In this document: positions 1 to 11,764 of the stretch, in pieces
How the letters are laid out: each line of letters begins with the position of its first letter
Numbering within the stretch: the stretch's first letter is position 1
Source: Patagioenas fasciata
Lineage: Eukaryota; Chordata; Aves; Columbiformes; Columbidae
DNA: 64,000 bases
Assembly: GCF_037038585.1 (NCBI RefSeq)
Contig: NC_092525.1
Span: 2,458,969 to 2,522,968 of the forward strand
Direction: 5' to 3'
Notes under the pieces: generated by a model
Database searches by the model: none
What the model saw: only the letters and a program-made list of their open reading frames with translations
What the model was told of the DNA's origin: nothing
Made by a program: the position numbers and the translations under genes

Positions 1-316
1 CTTGTAGAGTGGACTTTAAAGTTAACATTAAGAATGCACCGACTCTCCTTCTATATTTTTAATACGAAATATTTTACCAGGAGTACTAAAAATAAGGTCT
101 GTTCTGGAGCACGGTACACCTGTGCAGAGCTCACCTCCCTCTGGTTATTTTCTCTTCCTGAAAGCGTAATCTTCTGTTTCTGTGGGCTTACTATTGAATG
201 ATACTATGGAAATGATTTTGTACTAAAAGAGGAAAGGAGGTGTTTGTAAGAGTTCAGATGTCCAGAAGAAACAACCTGATTCAATGACAAATGCTTTGTT
301 CTTTTTCACTCAATAG

Positions 317-444
317 GTTTTTAAAATATCTTAGAATAGTACTCAAAAAGCTGACAGAGATACAGGCACCTGGGCAAATCGGTTTTGTTCTGCGTGTTTG
401 CCAGGTGATCCCAAGAAGCACTTTCAGCCTCGTAACTGGTGGCG
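317..444 (+). other. Putative internal exon of an unrecognised gene
   Basis: A pyrimidine-rich stretch ending CAATAG precedes it and a consensus donor GGCG|GTGAGT follows. One frame is open across all 128 nt (42 codons). It starts with the residues FLKYLRIVLKKLTEI and ends just after STFSLVTGG. The overhang is in phase with the next candidate exon at 510-531. The copy at 60058-60185 is unchanged. I do not recognise the protein. In tandem context the upstream promoter would be the CpG island at about 55 kb of the preceding unit. A chance open frame of this length is possible. Confidence 0.35.
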
Positions 445-509
445 GTGAGTCCATGTGTGGTTTGGATGAGTTATTGTTTCAATAGTGACTTTTTTCTCTT
501 AACCTACAG

Positions 510-531
510 TGTGTAGTTCTGACTTCAGTTG
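510..531 (+). other. Putative 22-nt microexon
   Basis: Strong splice signals on both sides: a polypyrimidine run ending AACCTACAG and the donor TTG|GTAAGA. Joined to 317-444 it keeps an open frame (codons for VCSSDFS). Copy at 60251-60272 is identical. Short and without recognisable homology, so it could be coincidence. Confidence 0.25.
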
Positions 532-2199
532 GTAAGAAATCTTCCAAAACGGCAGCATTCCTCATTCCAAGAAGCTGCATTTTATGAACCTGCCCTCCGA
601 GTGGATCTTCCCAGGTGATGTAGTGGGCAGTGGCCGCATCAACAACAGGACTGTTCATTTTCTTTGAAACAACCAACCAAAGTCCATTTCCTTCCGCAGA
701 GCCCAGCACGGCAGGCCTGGCAAAGGTTGGTGGCACCGCTGGGCTTTGGGTTCCCGGTTGCGACAGTCGAGCTGTCACGGTCACAGAAACGTGTTCCCCT
801 GTGTGCTGCAGTGCAGCCAAAAGTGTTCGTGAGTCTGACGCTCCTTTTTCGTAGCCTTATGCTGCACTGCAGGAATGGGGATATTTATTTATTTTTTAAA
901 GTAAACCCATGTCTTCTATCTCACTGATTTTCCTATCAATGAAACTTAAATTTACATGTTGACTTCCATAGTTAAGAGTAATTGTTGAGTAGGTGCAGCA
1001 TATAATTTATTAGGTGTACTTAAGCAGATGGGTATTTGTTCTAAAAACTGAAAAAGAGAGGCAACTGGATGCTATGAGTGTTTCCCCAATATTTGACAGC
1101 GTGCTCTGACGTACTTTGTTTCTGTCTGGCTCTCAGTGGCGCTTTTCCCTGGCAGGTCGGGGTGTCCCTCGTGCTTGAGCCGTGCAGCTGGCCACGTGTC
1201 ACTGCTCATCGTGCCACACGCCAAGTGTGAATCGATAGCTCTGTCTAAATATACATAAATGTAATAATATGATTGTAACAATATGCCAACATCTGCAAGT
1301 CTAGAAAGATATTTGTGTCCAAAGAGAAGGCTAAACAGGTGCGTAAGTATAAATGGATATTCTAGATAATAAGTGGTGATATATATAAGCATAAACAGAT
1401 ATTCTGTATAAGTTTAAGCAGATATATACATGTAAATGCATACGCAAGTGTGTAGATGTCTAAGTAGATATATATTACAGTGGAAATAGATGATATATAT
1501 GAATCAAATATATTCCCTAAATACATACGTATGTGTAAAAAGAGACATAGGAGTCAATGTCAGTGATGTACAAGGTTTTTAAAATGCAAAGAAATTCTGT
1601 TTATAGAAAGGATTAAAAAACTCATCCTTACCCGGAAATGTCTCTGGCGGGTGCACTTGAGGGAAAGGCCTGAGCTGCCCCCAGGGAGCAGAACGGCACC
1701 CGCACCTGCTCAGCGGTGGGAGCAGGGGCTGGGGGGCTCTGTGTGCGAGCCAGACGCTTCGTTCCATAACTGCGGCAGCCGGGGAGCTGCTGCGAGCTCT
1801 CTGCTGAGTGACTGACTGTGTGGTGATGGTTTTTACTACTCACAGGGCACTGGGCGAGCCCAATTTAGTTTTCTTGTAATCTAACTTAAGTAAAAGCGTA
1901 CTGAATAGAATTAATCACCCGACTTACAAGGCTGTGTGTCGTCTTTGGGTTTGTGTGTTTTTTTTTTTTTTTTTTTTTTTGAATACGCTCTCTGCTTCAT
2001 GTTGCTGGGAAAACCGTGTGCTGTAAAGTTCTGCTCATATTTACCAAAAGCAGCTGCAGGTTACACTGGACATCTGTGAGATCAGGTGTGGTTTGTACTT
2101 CGCAGGGAAAGAAACAGAAAACAGGAAAAGAAATAGAACGAGAATTAATAGAAGTAGAAATAATAGAAATAGATGGGGTCGAATAGAAACAGAACAGAG
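532..2199. other. Non-coding stretch with AT-rich and poly-T tracts
   Basis: No convincing gene. It contains a degenerate AT-rich stretch of TATA- and AGATAT-type words at about 1370-1530 and a run of 23 T at 1958-1980. The open frames on both strands here are short and without domain signatures. Confidence 0.5.
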
Positions 2200-2720
2200 C
2201 AGAGCGTCGTGCCGGATATGCAAATCTCCTCGGGGCTTGGGCAGGGAGGTGAGTAGGCGGGGAGAATGCAAATTGAGATTCGAAGCCTGCAAATCAGATT
2301 GCGAGAGATAAGAGGAGGGGCGGGGCGCGTGGGAACGACAGGCGGGGCGAGGATGGGGCGGAGAAATGCAAATCAGAGGCGTGGCTACGCAAATAGGGCA
2401 CTAGAGAGCTCGAACGGGCCGCCGGGAGGTTCCGCCGAGGAGGGTTCTCTGGGTGGGGTGGTTCTCTAGAGCGGATTCTCTGTTCCGCGTTGTCCCGGGT
2501 GACTCGTTTGCTGTGGGTGATCCCGGGTGGTCACCCCGGTGCAGGTCACCCCCGCACGCACGCGGACGTTCAGCCCCGGTTCCGCGCATGCGCGGTGGCG
2601 CCCCGGTGCTCCCGCGGTGCACCGCCCGCCGGGTGTCGCTGGTGCTGCCGCCCGGTGGCCACAGCGCGGTACTGCAGCCCGGCGCGGGGAGTGCGGCATC
2701 GGGCTCAAACCAGAGCTCAA
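2200..2720 (+). promoter_or_regulatory. CpG island with an octamer-motif cluster
   Basis: GC- and CpG-rich island embedded in AT-rich DNA. It holds three perfect octamers ATGCAAAT (2218-2225, 2266-2273, 2366-2373) and two one-mismatch versions (CTGCAAAT 2287-2294, ACGCAAAT 2387-2394), all in the same orientation, together with GC boxes (GGGGCGGGGC near 2318) and a palindromic NRF1-type GCGCATGCGC at 2584-2593. Octamers bind POU-domain factors and NRF1 sites are typical of TATA-less housekeeping or germline promoters. Direction of transcription is not certain. The copy is at about 61941-62461. Confidence 0.6.
2643..2678 (+). promoter_or_regulatory. CTCF-like site with upstream motif
   Basis: CTGCCGCCCGGTGG (2645-2658), the reverse form of the CTCF core, is followed after exactly 9 nt by GGTACTGCAG (2668-2677), which matches the reported extra CTCF half-motif in reverse. 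The same two-part arrangement with the same 9-nt gap occurs at 54584-54616, 56214-56246 and, in the repeat copy, about 62386-62418. Confidence 0.55.
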
Positions 2721-3146
2721 GCCCTGCGCTTGTGGGACGGCCTAGTAGAGCTGGGCTTCGGTTTGGAGGAGTTTTAATGCACGTGTTAAATTCCAGAGGA
2801 AAACTTTGTCTAGTCAGTTAATTGATACGGTTTTAGTGGCATGTTTTACATGTTAATATACAAAGCAGGGTTACAGTGTTCTGTAACATGCATAGGAGGA
2901 CGTATATTTAAGACAATTCTAGATGTAAACAAGCATTATGGTTCTTATTGGGATATTTTGGCATCTAAACTCTTAAATGGGGGAAAACGTGTGAAGCTCC
3001 TGCTAGAACCGCTGCAGGGTGGTGAAGAATGAATGTGGGACAGATCACGTTTAGATGCTTCACTCCTGTCACTTTCAGTCCATAAAGAAGCCAAATAACA
3101 TGTTTGTGATTTATAAACGTTACTTTAATGTTCATGGTTTTTGCAG

Positions 3147-3635
3147 GTCACACATCCCAGGGTCTCAGCTGCTGCAGTTCACATAATGTACAGTGAACAG
3201 GAGGCGCTGGGTGTCCCCAAAGCGCGCTTCAAATCTGTAGGGTACTCTTACCTGGAACCCTCATTTGACATTTACCGTCTTTGGTTTTCTGAGTGTATTC
3301 AACTAAGTAGTAGTTTATTTTTAATGCATCATATTCAATTTATGTTAAAACACTTTCTTTCTAATCTGTGAAAGTATGCAACGTGACTCAATATGTTTGA
3401 ATTGTAATTATTTGCCAGGTGACACGTAGTGGAAATAATCTTTATTATGATAGTGATGTTTTTCTCAAGGATTTTGCTAAGAAAAGCGAATTTCTCAGAT
3501 TAAATGGGTAGAAGTCAGCCAATACCTTTTTCAAAGAATGTGAGTTTGTCTCTACCTCTGTGACTAGTTGGAAGTATTCGGGTGTACATAATGTATACAT
3601 TAAAAACAAATAAAGGCATCACTGATGTTCTGTTG
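3147..3635 (+). other. Putative terminal exon with poly(A) signal
   Basis: Acceptor GGTTTTTGCAG at 3136-3146. One frame begins with the residues VTHPRVSAAAVHIMYSE and stays open for about 75 codons. AATAAA lies at 3609-3614. A cryptic donor (AAATCT|GTAGGG) at 3237 would make it internal instead. In the alternative frame continuing from the 510-531 microexon, this copy has a stop (ACA TAA) where the copy at 62.9 kb reads through (ACA TCA). Product not recognised. Confidence 0.25.
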
Positions 3636-4020
3636 TTGTGTATGGGTGTTTTTTCCTGTTGCTTCATAGTGGTCCAGACAAACTAAACAGAACACAACAG
3701 CAGAGTATGAGTCAGTGCACCTGGAGCTGGATCGTGTCATCTTGATCTTTATCACAAGAGACGTGTGATTCAATCACACTAAAAGAATATTACCAAATTG
3801 ATATATGTCCACCTGTAAAATAATCGCTACATGCTTCGGTACAGTCTGTGTAGTTATGACAACATAATTTAGATAGCAGCAATTTTTAACCTGTTTTTTC
3901 CCTGGTAAATAATTTGTGAAGATAGAATGGAAGACAAAGATTAACAAAAGTTCATAAAAAAAAAATAGATTTTGTTATGATTTCCATTCAATTTCTGATC
4001 TGTTTACTTTTGTTTTACAG

Positions 4021-4088
4021 TTATCTCAAAATTCCTGGATACAGAGCAACTGCTTTCCATTTCGGCACAGGTTCCAAAGCAGGATAAG
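4021..4088 (+). other. Putative internal exon
   Basis: Acceptor TTTTGTTTTACAG (ends 4020) and donor GATAAG|GTATGT are both close to consensus. The third frame is open across the exon (ISKFLDTEQLLSIS and onward to PKQDK). The copy at 63763-63830 is identical. No protein family recognised, and the frame link to other candidate exons is not established. Confidence 0.35.
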
Positions 4089-5336
4089 GTATGTTTCAAA
4101 ATGCACCTTAGATGAGCAGTTACCTGGCTATATAGAAGTGTGGCACCTATGCATGATATGGTAGGAAAAAGACTGCGCCTTACAAAGACACGGACTAATG
4201 TTGTCATAGTCTGAGAGTGTATCTTATTGTACAGCAGCAGGAGATTCTATAGGAGAACGTTAGAAACATTTGGGTTTGCTTCAATATCACGTTTATCTTA
4301 ATTTATACAAACTGACTGCAAAAGCTGTTGACTTTTTCATCACTCCCCACTCTCATTCTCTGTAAATGTTCATCCTGTTTGACAGTACCGGGATGAGAGA
4401 GGAATTTTCTTCACATCAGCATAAAAGGAAAAAGTGTTAACAGACATTTACTCTCTTATTTTTGGAGGTTAATACAATTTTTAATAGCCAAAAGAAAATT
4501 AGGCATCTTTCTTACTAGAAATTAAATACTTTCTTAGCTTTTAGGTAAGACAAATTAAGATAAATCAGTCTTTATTGTCTAGAAAGATCATTTTGAAAAT
4601 GGTTCTTAAGAAGCACTCTTGACCTGGCTCGGCTGTGCTTGTAATGCAGATAAACCTGTATCGATCACTGAGTCAGCTGTGTGAACACGCGAGGTCAGCG
4701 ATGGGACGTGGCTGTCGGTTCCCGTGACACAGACGCTGCACGAGCCAAGCGCAGGTTTTTCGTGCAGATGTTCCGTGTTCCCCCCGCACAGCACCGGACA
4801 GAAAACGAAGCACGTCCTGGCAGAGCATCAGCCAGAACAGTGTCTGGCAGCCCCTTCTGCGGGCGGTTCTCACCTCGGCCCGTGCTTTTCTGCTGGGCTG
4901 TGAATGCAAGGAGCAGCAATGTAGTGAAGAACTGATTCCTGTGAAGTTTTCCCAGGGTCCTGTCTTAGGGATTAAAAGAGTGCCCTGCTCTTATCTGTCA
5001 CCTTCAATCACATGTCTTACCAAGTGCACCAAAATGAAATGTGGATAAAAGCGCTTATTGCTAAAAGCATAAATAGACAATAGAGCTATAAATGCTTATA
5101 ACAAGATAGTTTCCTTGAAGGACAAGCAATAGTTGCTGTGTTGATGTTAAAGCTTCATCAGGAAGGCATTTTCTCCCTCAGCGCAGGTTCAGTCTGTGAG
5201 CGCGTTGTGCCCCGTGTTGCAGCCCCTGGAGCCTCAGGAGCTGGTGAACAGGGGAGGCTCCGTCACAGAGCGCCCGGGAGAGCTACTGAATGTTCTTCAG
5301 GTTCATGTTCCTTACAACCCACTCTTTCCCCCTCAG

Positions 5337-5518
5337 GATTTATAGAGAATTTCACCTCTGAAGTCTTCTGGGAGCTGGAGACAGACAGAATCTTTGCCTT
5401 GAAAATCACTCCAGTGATCACTTCAGGATCTTTCAGAGAGAGATTTTGTTCATCAGACCTTGTCTTGTATATTGATCTGTACGTTAACACGTGCACTACA
5501 AATATCAAACCAAGATAA
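5337..5518 (+). other. Weak exon candidate
   Basis: Pyrimidine-rich acceptor CTTTCCCCCTCAG ends at 5336. The following frame is open for 60 codons to a TAA (starts FIENFTSEVFWELETDRIF). No good donor or poly(A) signal was found and the product is not recognised. It could be a terminal coding exon of the transcript containing the exon at 4021-4088, or chance. Confidence 0.2.
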
Positions 5519-5519
5519 A

Positions 5520-8500
5520 CACGTGTAGCTCACTACTGGATCTGGGTTAGACCAGACACAGCAGTAACCGCTGTGCGCCTGAGGCAGCGGAACCTCAGCT
5601 TTTTTCTACCAAGCATATTGTAACCGTTCCATTATAAGTTGCATTTGCCTGCTGTACCTGAGTAGGATATTTCTGCCAATGCGTTGGAGGCTTCTGCTTG
5701 CCTGTGTTCGTGCTGGTGTGCCAGCATCCTAGGGACTTAGAACTTTGTCACCTCTCCGTGTCTTCTCGCGGGCTGACTTGACTGCTTCCTCAATGACTTA
5801 TCTAATGCCAGTTAAAGCAATCAGGTACAGGCTCGGTCAAGGTTGTAGTAAATGCAGAAAAATCTCTTTAATGACACATCAGAAAGCTGAATGTTTGTTG
5901 CTCCCAGCTTTCATTGCAGAGATCTGTAACACGAAGGAAAGATCAGGTGCGTGACTAAAGCTGGCTGGATGTCTTCGTGTATACAGAGGACCATGCACAC
6001 CGAACTTGTAACTGCGCTGTTTCCAATCGCAACTGGCCACAATATAGCAGAGCATGTTATCAATGTTAATTCAAGAGCTAACTCCATTGCTTTTATTAAA
6101 TGCTGGATTGACCTATTCAGTGTGTTCCCCTCTCCATACAAGTTTTCATTGCAGAACGTCCCCAGCTGTCCGTGTGTGGGGAGGTGACTCTGATTCAGGT
6201 CCCCTTAGTTAGAAAAGAGTATATGGGGTACTCAAGGACCATAAACAAAAAAACCCCAACACCTTTTATTTTGCAGCTTGGCCCAATTAGCAGGAAGATT
6301 TACGCTACTTAAGCCAAATTGGTGAACAGTTTAACAGCCAAAGGGTTTACACAAAGGAGTTTTGTGGCTCTAAGCCTTAGGTTATACTGCTCATAGAGGG
6401 AGAGGAGATGAAATAAGGGTGTAGGAAAGGAAAAGAGAAGCAAAGAAGGAGAACGAAAGGCCCGTCCCCTCCCATGTCAGCCCGCGGCCTTTGTCTGCGG
6501 GCCTCGGCTGGTGTTGGGATGTAAATCGCGATTCACCTTCTCCTGAGTGCCCCATCTGCTGCTGGACACGGTGTCCATACGGGATTGTTTTCGCTCTGAG
6601 TGACCCATCGCTGCGGGATGAGCTGTTGTTGCCATAATGTCTGAGACATAATTCTGTTGAGTCTCTGGCGCAGGAGGCAGATGGTGCTTGTCTGAAAAAC
6701 CCCCAGTTTCAATCACTACAAGTGTTCATGGTTTGTTCAACATGAACGTTCTCTCATCCTAAGGGGACTGTCAATTGGCAATCTTGGTGAGATGCGTTAC
6801 TGGAGAAATCGTGTCATCGGTGAAATCAAGTGCTTCCTCTTATGAAATCTGTGTATATAAGCAAATTAAAGGTATCTGGACAAAACAAAACATCCTTAAG
6901 AGACCCTCCTGTCTCAGTCATTCTGGCCGGGGTCTGAGTGGCTGGAACATGAGGGTGGGCAGGATCAGGGCAGTGAGCAGCAGGGAACACCAAGAGTCAC
7001 TCGTCCTTTCTTCTCAGGGCAGCACCGCACTGTGATCATCTGCAGTGCTCAGAATCCTGTGATTTAACAGCACAAATTCTTCTATCATGCAATAGTTCCC
7101 ACATCTGGTATCTTCTCAGCCAGGAACAAGATGGGTTTAGGGAGGGGATTGCAGATGTAAAGCGTTACCCGCAGTGTGTGGAAAGAAGATGCTCAGAGCC
7201 ATGAACTGGTTGAGAACTGGGGGTCCCCGGTCTGCAGTTGGTGTTTTGTCTGCTCATCAGACACTGGCGCTAAGTGCTCAGGCAAACTTTCCTTTCCACA
7301 GCCAGGCCCACCTGGGAGTTGGTTGAATGCATGAGCTGTCTTTAAAGAACACGTGAATTTATCTGATTCTCCGCTGGATTTTTTTCCCCCGTAGCTTTAT
7401 GCCACCAGATTTGTTGCATTAATATGTTACTTAGAGAATTCCCTGCAGACCCACCTCTCAAGCCTCTTGTCATGTTACTTACCTGACACATTCAATGCCT
7501 ATACATCTCAGTAACAGTGTGCATCTTTGTACAACACAAACATGTGCGTGTGTGTATGCACATAAAGGTATGTAATTTGGGTCAAATCTTTATTTGCTGT
7601 ATGTAGGTATGATAACACAACTTGCAGAAAAACACAACCTACCAATGAAAACAAGTTTCAGCTCTGCCCATGGGTGTTTTACCCGGATGACTGTTGATTG
7701 TTCACCGTTACCCACCGGCGTCCTTTAAAACTCACAAAGGTATTGGGACTAGATTTGTTTTTTCATAACATGTTTGTATACTTAATGTATAACACATCAA
7801 TAAAGTGCACATTATACAGTAATTTAAGAAACAAAATAATTTCAGTGGAGATTTCTGGAAGTAAATGAAGGTATAACTGACGTATTTTATAGCTGCCCAA
7901 TTTGTAGTTAATATGGTCAAAAATGTGCGATTACATGCAGTTATGTTGTGTGTAAATGTGCAGTTGTATACCTTGCTGATAAGTGCATCCTATTGTGGGT
8001 ATTTTCATAAGAATTGATATGGGAAAATGAATCCAGGTGGTGTTTCTTCCACTCCCCCCTCCCATATTGTTGTGTTTGCTCTTCAGAAACTGTTTCTGAT
8101 AATACGGCAAGTTGTTATTGTTGGTTTGAATTCCCTGTAGATCACTGAAATGAAACACACACAGCTTCATTTCAGCAGGTTTAATAGAAATGAATGGGAG
8201 ATATCAGGAGACCCTGAGGGAAATGTATCACATGAACTACTTGTGAGACCATTTAAAACTATTTATTATGTGCTAACTACACTTATTTTGTCCAATTAAT
8301 AGCTAATTGCACGCTTTCTTAAAGCTATCTTTCTGTTGAGTTATGGCTCCTTACAGAAATAACCCAAAGCACACTGATCCAGTGTCCTTCTTGAGCCAAA
8401 AAACCCTCACAAAGTGTGTTTTATTAAACATGACTACAAACATATAGGCATTTATCAGTAAGGGTGGCCTTCATATTTACTGATTTTTATGGGTGAATTA

Positions 8501-10979
8501 TCTACACAAAGTGACACAATGCATTAATTCTGTAATGCAGAATGGTTACTTTTAGTCCGTTCCTTGCGTTTCCAGCAGAACTGTCTGTTCTGTGTTGTCC
8601 TTGCTGCGGGTCGGTTGCTCTGCCGTCTGGTTCAGGAGACTCACTGAGGGTAATGTCGCATGTCAATTTTATGGACATTCTTTCTAGAAACTCTGTGGGG
8701 TTTCTATTAACGTGAGGGCCTAGGGGAATTAGAGTTGCATTTGACGTATTGATAAAACACACTTGATTCCATAGCTGTATGTTTAGTTCATTCTCTTGTG
8801 AAGCTTTCTTATGAGCTGTTGGCATTTGAGCTGTGTGTCCTGTGTCTGATAGCAGAATTTGACCTGAGATGACGGTATAAACTTGGAATTTGCTTCAAAT
8901 AAATATGTGCATTTGCCTGTATCTGGCAGAGATGATTGCATTTTATGAGTAACCTCCTATCCTGATGTATGGAGTATGAACTTTATGAGCTTGCTTTGTT
9001 TCTCCAAGTTGTGTAAAGTGACAGTATGTGCTGTGCAACAGTTAAATCAGTGTCTCTTTTCAGAATAGTGTGTAAAGTATTGAACAAGACCCGTGAGCGT
9101 GTTCATTGTCTGTACAAACTCTGACACCGTGTCGGTGCTGGATTTGCTGCTCTCATTGCCCACGCCTGCACTCTGTCTGATGATGGTGAGTTTCTCCATT
9201 GATGACATGATCATGGCCAGATAAAGACCCTCCTGGTGGAGAATAACCAGGCTGTTTGGTCTGGTTCCCCAACTGCTAAGCCCACGCGACGACTTTTTTT
9301 GGTCTCCGTAGGCTTTAGGTGGGTGTCTCTGGTCTGTCATTGCTGCTTTTGTGCTGATCTTCTTTCTGTCTCCATTCACTGGAATCACATCCTCCATTCA
9401 ACTGCTGCAAGTCTGCACAGCCAGTCTGTTCAAGACAGCCAGTTTAAGCGTATTCTATTCAAAAGAAAGAAGTCTTTGGACACTCTGAGTTTACAGCTCT
9501 GTTCCGAAAGGGCACAAGTTAATACAGGTGGATCAACATTATGTAAATGCCATAGGACAAAATGTGGCTACTGTTGTTTATCTGCTACAATTTCTGCAGC
9601 ATTTTCAGACAATTTTAGAAGTAGACTCTTGTAAGGAATCCAGGATCTTGTGCTTACCTGCATATTGCTCATTCTGCACATTGTCTTCAATTAATGCTGA
9701 CCTGAGGTATTTATCTGCAGTACAACACAGTGTAGATACTAAATCAGGTCTGGAAGCCATCTCAGGAGATGTATTAGCTCATAATTACATCAAAAATAGA
9801 AGGAATGCTACTTCCTTGTTTCCTGTGCTTATTGTAATAAGGCACATATGTGGTAGCAAGAGTTCGTGACCCCCATACTTCATATGCTTATAGCAGTGTA
9901 CAAATAAGTTATTAAAATTAAACTGGCTTTCAGATCTTCTGTTTTAATTACTTTTCCAATTTGACTCTTTGTGTTTTTCTTTATCACTGGAGTCCAACCC
10001 CACTCACTGTCCCGCGACTGGGGACTCCAGACAAGGCGACACAGACGTGGGGGTGGCTGCACAGTGGAGCTCAGCGGACTTGAGAACCACTCAGCTGGTG
10101 TGAGGATCAGAGACGTACAAAGCAACTTTGCTTTTTAAATGATGAGGATGATGTGCTTTGTTTTGGAAGACATCAGATTTTGAATGTTTAAGGAAGCTGT
10201 AACTACCTCGATGTTTCCTTCTTACCGCAGTCGGATTTCTGGTTCTGTCTGTCGAGTTGTGCTCCTCTCCCGCACCAAGTGGTGATCGTGGGGCTCAGGG
10301 TGAGGGGGGGCAAGGAGGGCGGGGGTGTCCGTGGACTTGAATAAGTTTTGTTTGGCGTTTTTTAGACGCCTCTGTTGACACATTGTATAAAAACTGATTG
10401 CTGCAGTGCTAATGAATGAACAGGATGATAAGCAACAGATTTGAGAACCTGTTTGGGTTTTGGTTTATTGAAAAATTATTATTTAACTCAAAAAGCAATA
10501 AGATCTTGCAGTGGTCTTCTAATACTTACCGGTAGCTTTTTAATGTACTGGTTTGGAACTTTGAGATTATATTTGATATGAAGTGGCTGTTCCATCGTGG
10601 AATATTGCAGGAGTAAACTCTTGCATTTCAGCATTCCTGGCAGATCTGCAGCTTGATAAAGACCTGAGGCTGTTTAGTTTAATCAGACTTTTGTAGATCC
10701 CACCTTCACTGTTCAAAGCACTGGCTGTCAATGTGTTTTCTGGTGTTGTCACTTCTTTCTGAACAAAGACGACAGAGGTACACAGCTCTACTGGTATTGT
10801 CTGTTTTATTTAAACATGGAACTTTAACTTGAAAGCTTAGAAAGCTGTGGTCTGTGGTATATCTTTGTAATGTTTGTAAATTCTTATGCAGATACTCTTA
10901 TGCCAACCAGCACGAACTTTTGTGAGTGTGAACTGCTGTGCAGTTAGAAAGAAGAAAGGTGTGTGAGCTAAACCAGCAG
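5520..10979. other. Unassigned intergenic or intronic DNA
   Basis: No gene or mobile element recognised. AT-leaning, with scattered AATAAA words (for example 7799-7804). The longest open frames are the minus-strand frames at 8502-8825 and 9047-9397 and the plus-strand frame at 9528-9869. None shows a domain motif, splice context or start context that I could defend. Confidence 0.5.
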
Positions 10980-11763
10980 GAAGGCTGCAGCCGTGTAACC
11001 TGGGGGGCGCAAGCGGCACGAAACGGGCTGCAGCGGCGGAGCCCTCGGTCCCGGGCTGTCCCGGGCAGGCGGCAGAGCCCTCGGTCCCGGGCAGACGCAG
11101 CCTGAAAGCTCCCGGCCCCGCCCTGCGGGCGGACAGCGCCGCTCTGCGGCCGCCGGTGGCTCCGGGACGGGGGGCGAGGGGCAGGGGGGGCCAGTGCCGG
11201 GCGCGGAGGCGGGGGGGGGGGGGGGGGCGCAGCCCGGTGGCGGACGCGGACGGGATTGGCTCCTGCGCGGGATGGGCGGGGACATGCTGCGTAAGTGCGC
11301 GGGCCGCGGAGCGCGTGCCGGCGGTGCGGCGGCTGGAGCAGCGCGCGAGGAACGGCGGGGCCGGCGGTGAGCGAGGGGCGGGCGGACAGCGGGGAGACTG
11401 GACGGGGCGGCCCGGGACCGGCTGAGGGGCGAGGCTGGAGGGTGACAGACGGGCTGGTTTCGGAAGGAGGAAGGCGAGGGGCAGCCAGCCGCAACAGCGC
11501 GGCCCCAGGCCGGGGCGAGGGGGAAACACGCGGGCGGCTGTGAGGGAAGGGAGCCCCGCGCTGAGCGCTGCGCGGGGCTCGGGCGGGGCCGTGGGGCGGA
11601 GGGGGAGCCCCCGTAGTGACACAGGACAGAGGGAGGAAAGCGAGCGGGAGGGGGCAGCGGCGGGTCGGGAGCGCCAAGGGGGGGCGCGAGGGGCGGGGGG
11701 GGCCGGGAACGGAGGGAGCGGCGGAGGAACCTGAGGGCGGGACGGCGCGGGAGGAGCTTAGGC
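10980..11763 (+). promoter_or_regulatory. CpG-island promoter of the nested gene array
   Basis: Very CpG- and G-rich. It contains an inverted CCAAT box (ATTGG 11255-11259), GC boxes, and a run of 17 G at 11211-11227 with strong G-quadruplex potential. It is the only CpG island between the 2.2-kb and 54-kb islands, so it is the best candidate for starting transcription of the five downstream units. A consensus donor lies inside it (see next entry). Long proline/arginine-rich open frames on its minus strand are GC-content artefacts. Confidence 0.65.
11255..11290 (+). other. Putative first exon with donor
   Basis: CTGC|GTAAGT at 11287-11296 is a near-perfect 5' splice site directly downstream of the inverted CCAAT box. 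Two in-frame ATGs (11272, 11284) precede it and would leave a one-base overhang. Joined to the exon at 12566 this frame stops after about nine codons (PPD then TGA), so the first exon may be non-coding with translation starting in the next exon. The 5' end is arbitrary. Confidence 0.4.
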
Positions 11764-11764
11764 G

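Larger units (their letters stand above)
1..4258. repeat. Left copy of the 59.74-kb tandem repeat overlap
   Basis: This stretch recurs at 59742-64000 at a constant offset of 59741 (59742 after a poly-A run near 3956 that is 10 A here and 11 A in the other copy). By eye I found only about five substitutions, for example GGCGGGGCGAGG versus GGCGAGGCGAGG near 2341 and CATAATG versus CATCATG near 3183. It contains exon-like segments, a CpG island and a CTCF-like site, listed separately. The simplest reading is a head-to-tail tandem duplication with a period of about 59.74 kb. Confidence 0.93.

Noticed and set aside
8502..9397. Two minus-strand frames of 107 and 116 codons
   Set aside because: No domain, start or splice evidence; length is not exceptional in 5 kb of sequence.
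10837..11677. Two minus-strand frames of about 260 codons
   Set aside because: GC-rich promoter artefacts, proline/arginine-rich and mutually overlapping in different frames.
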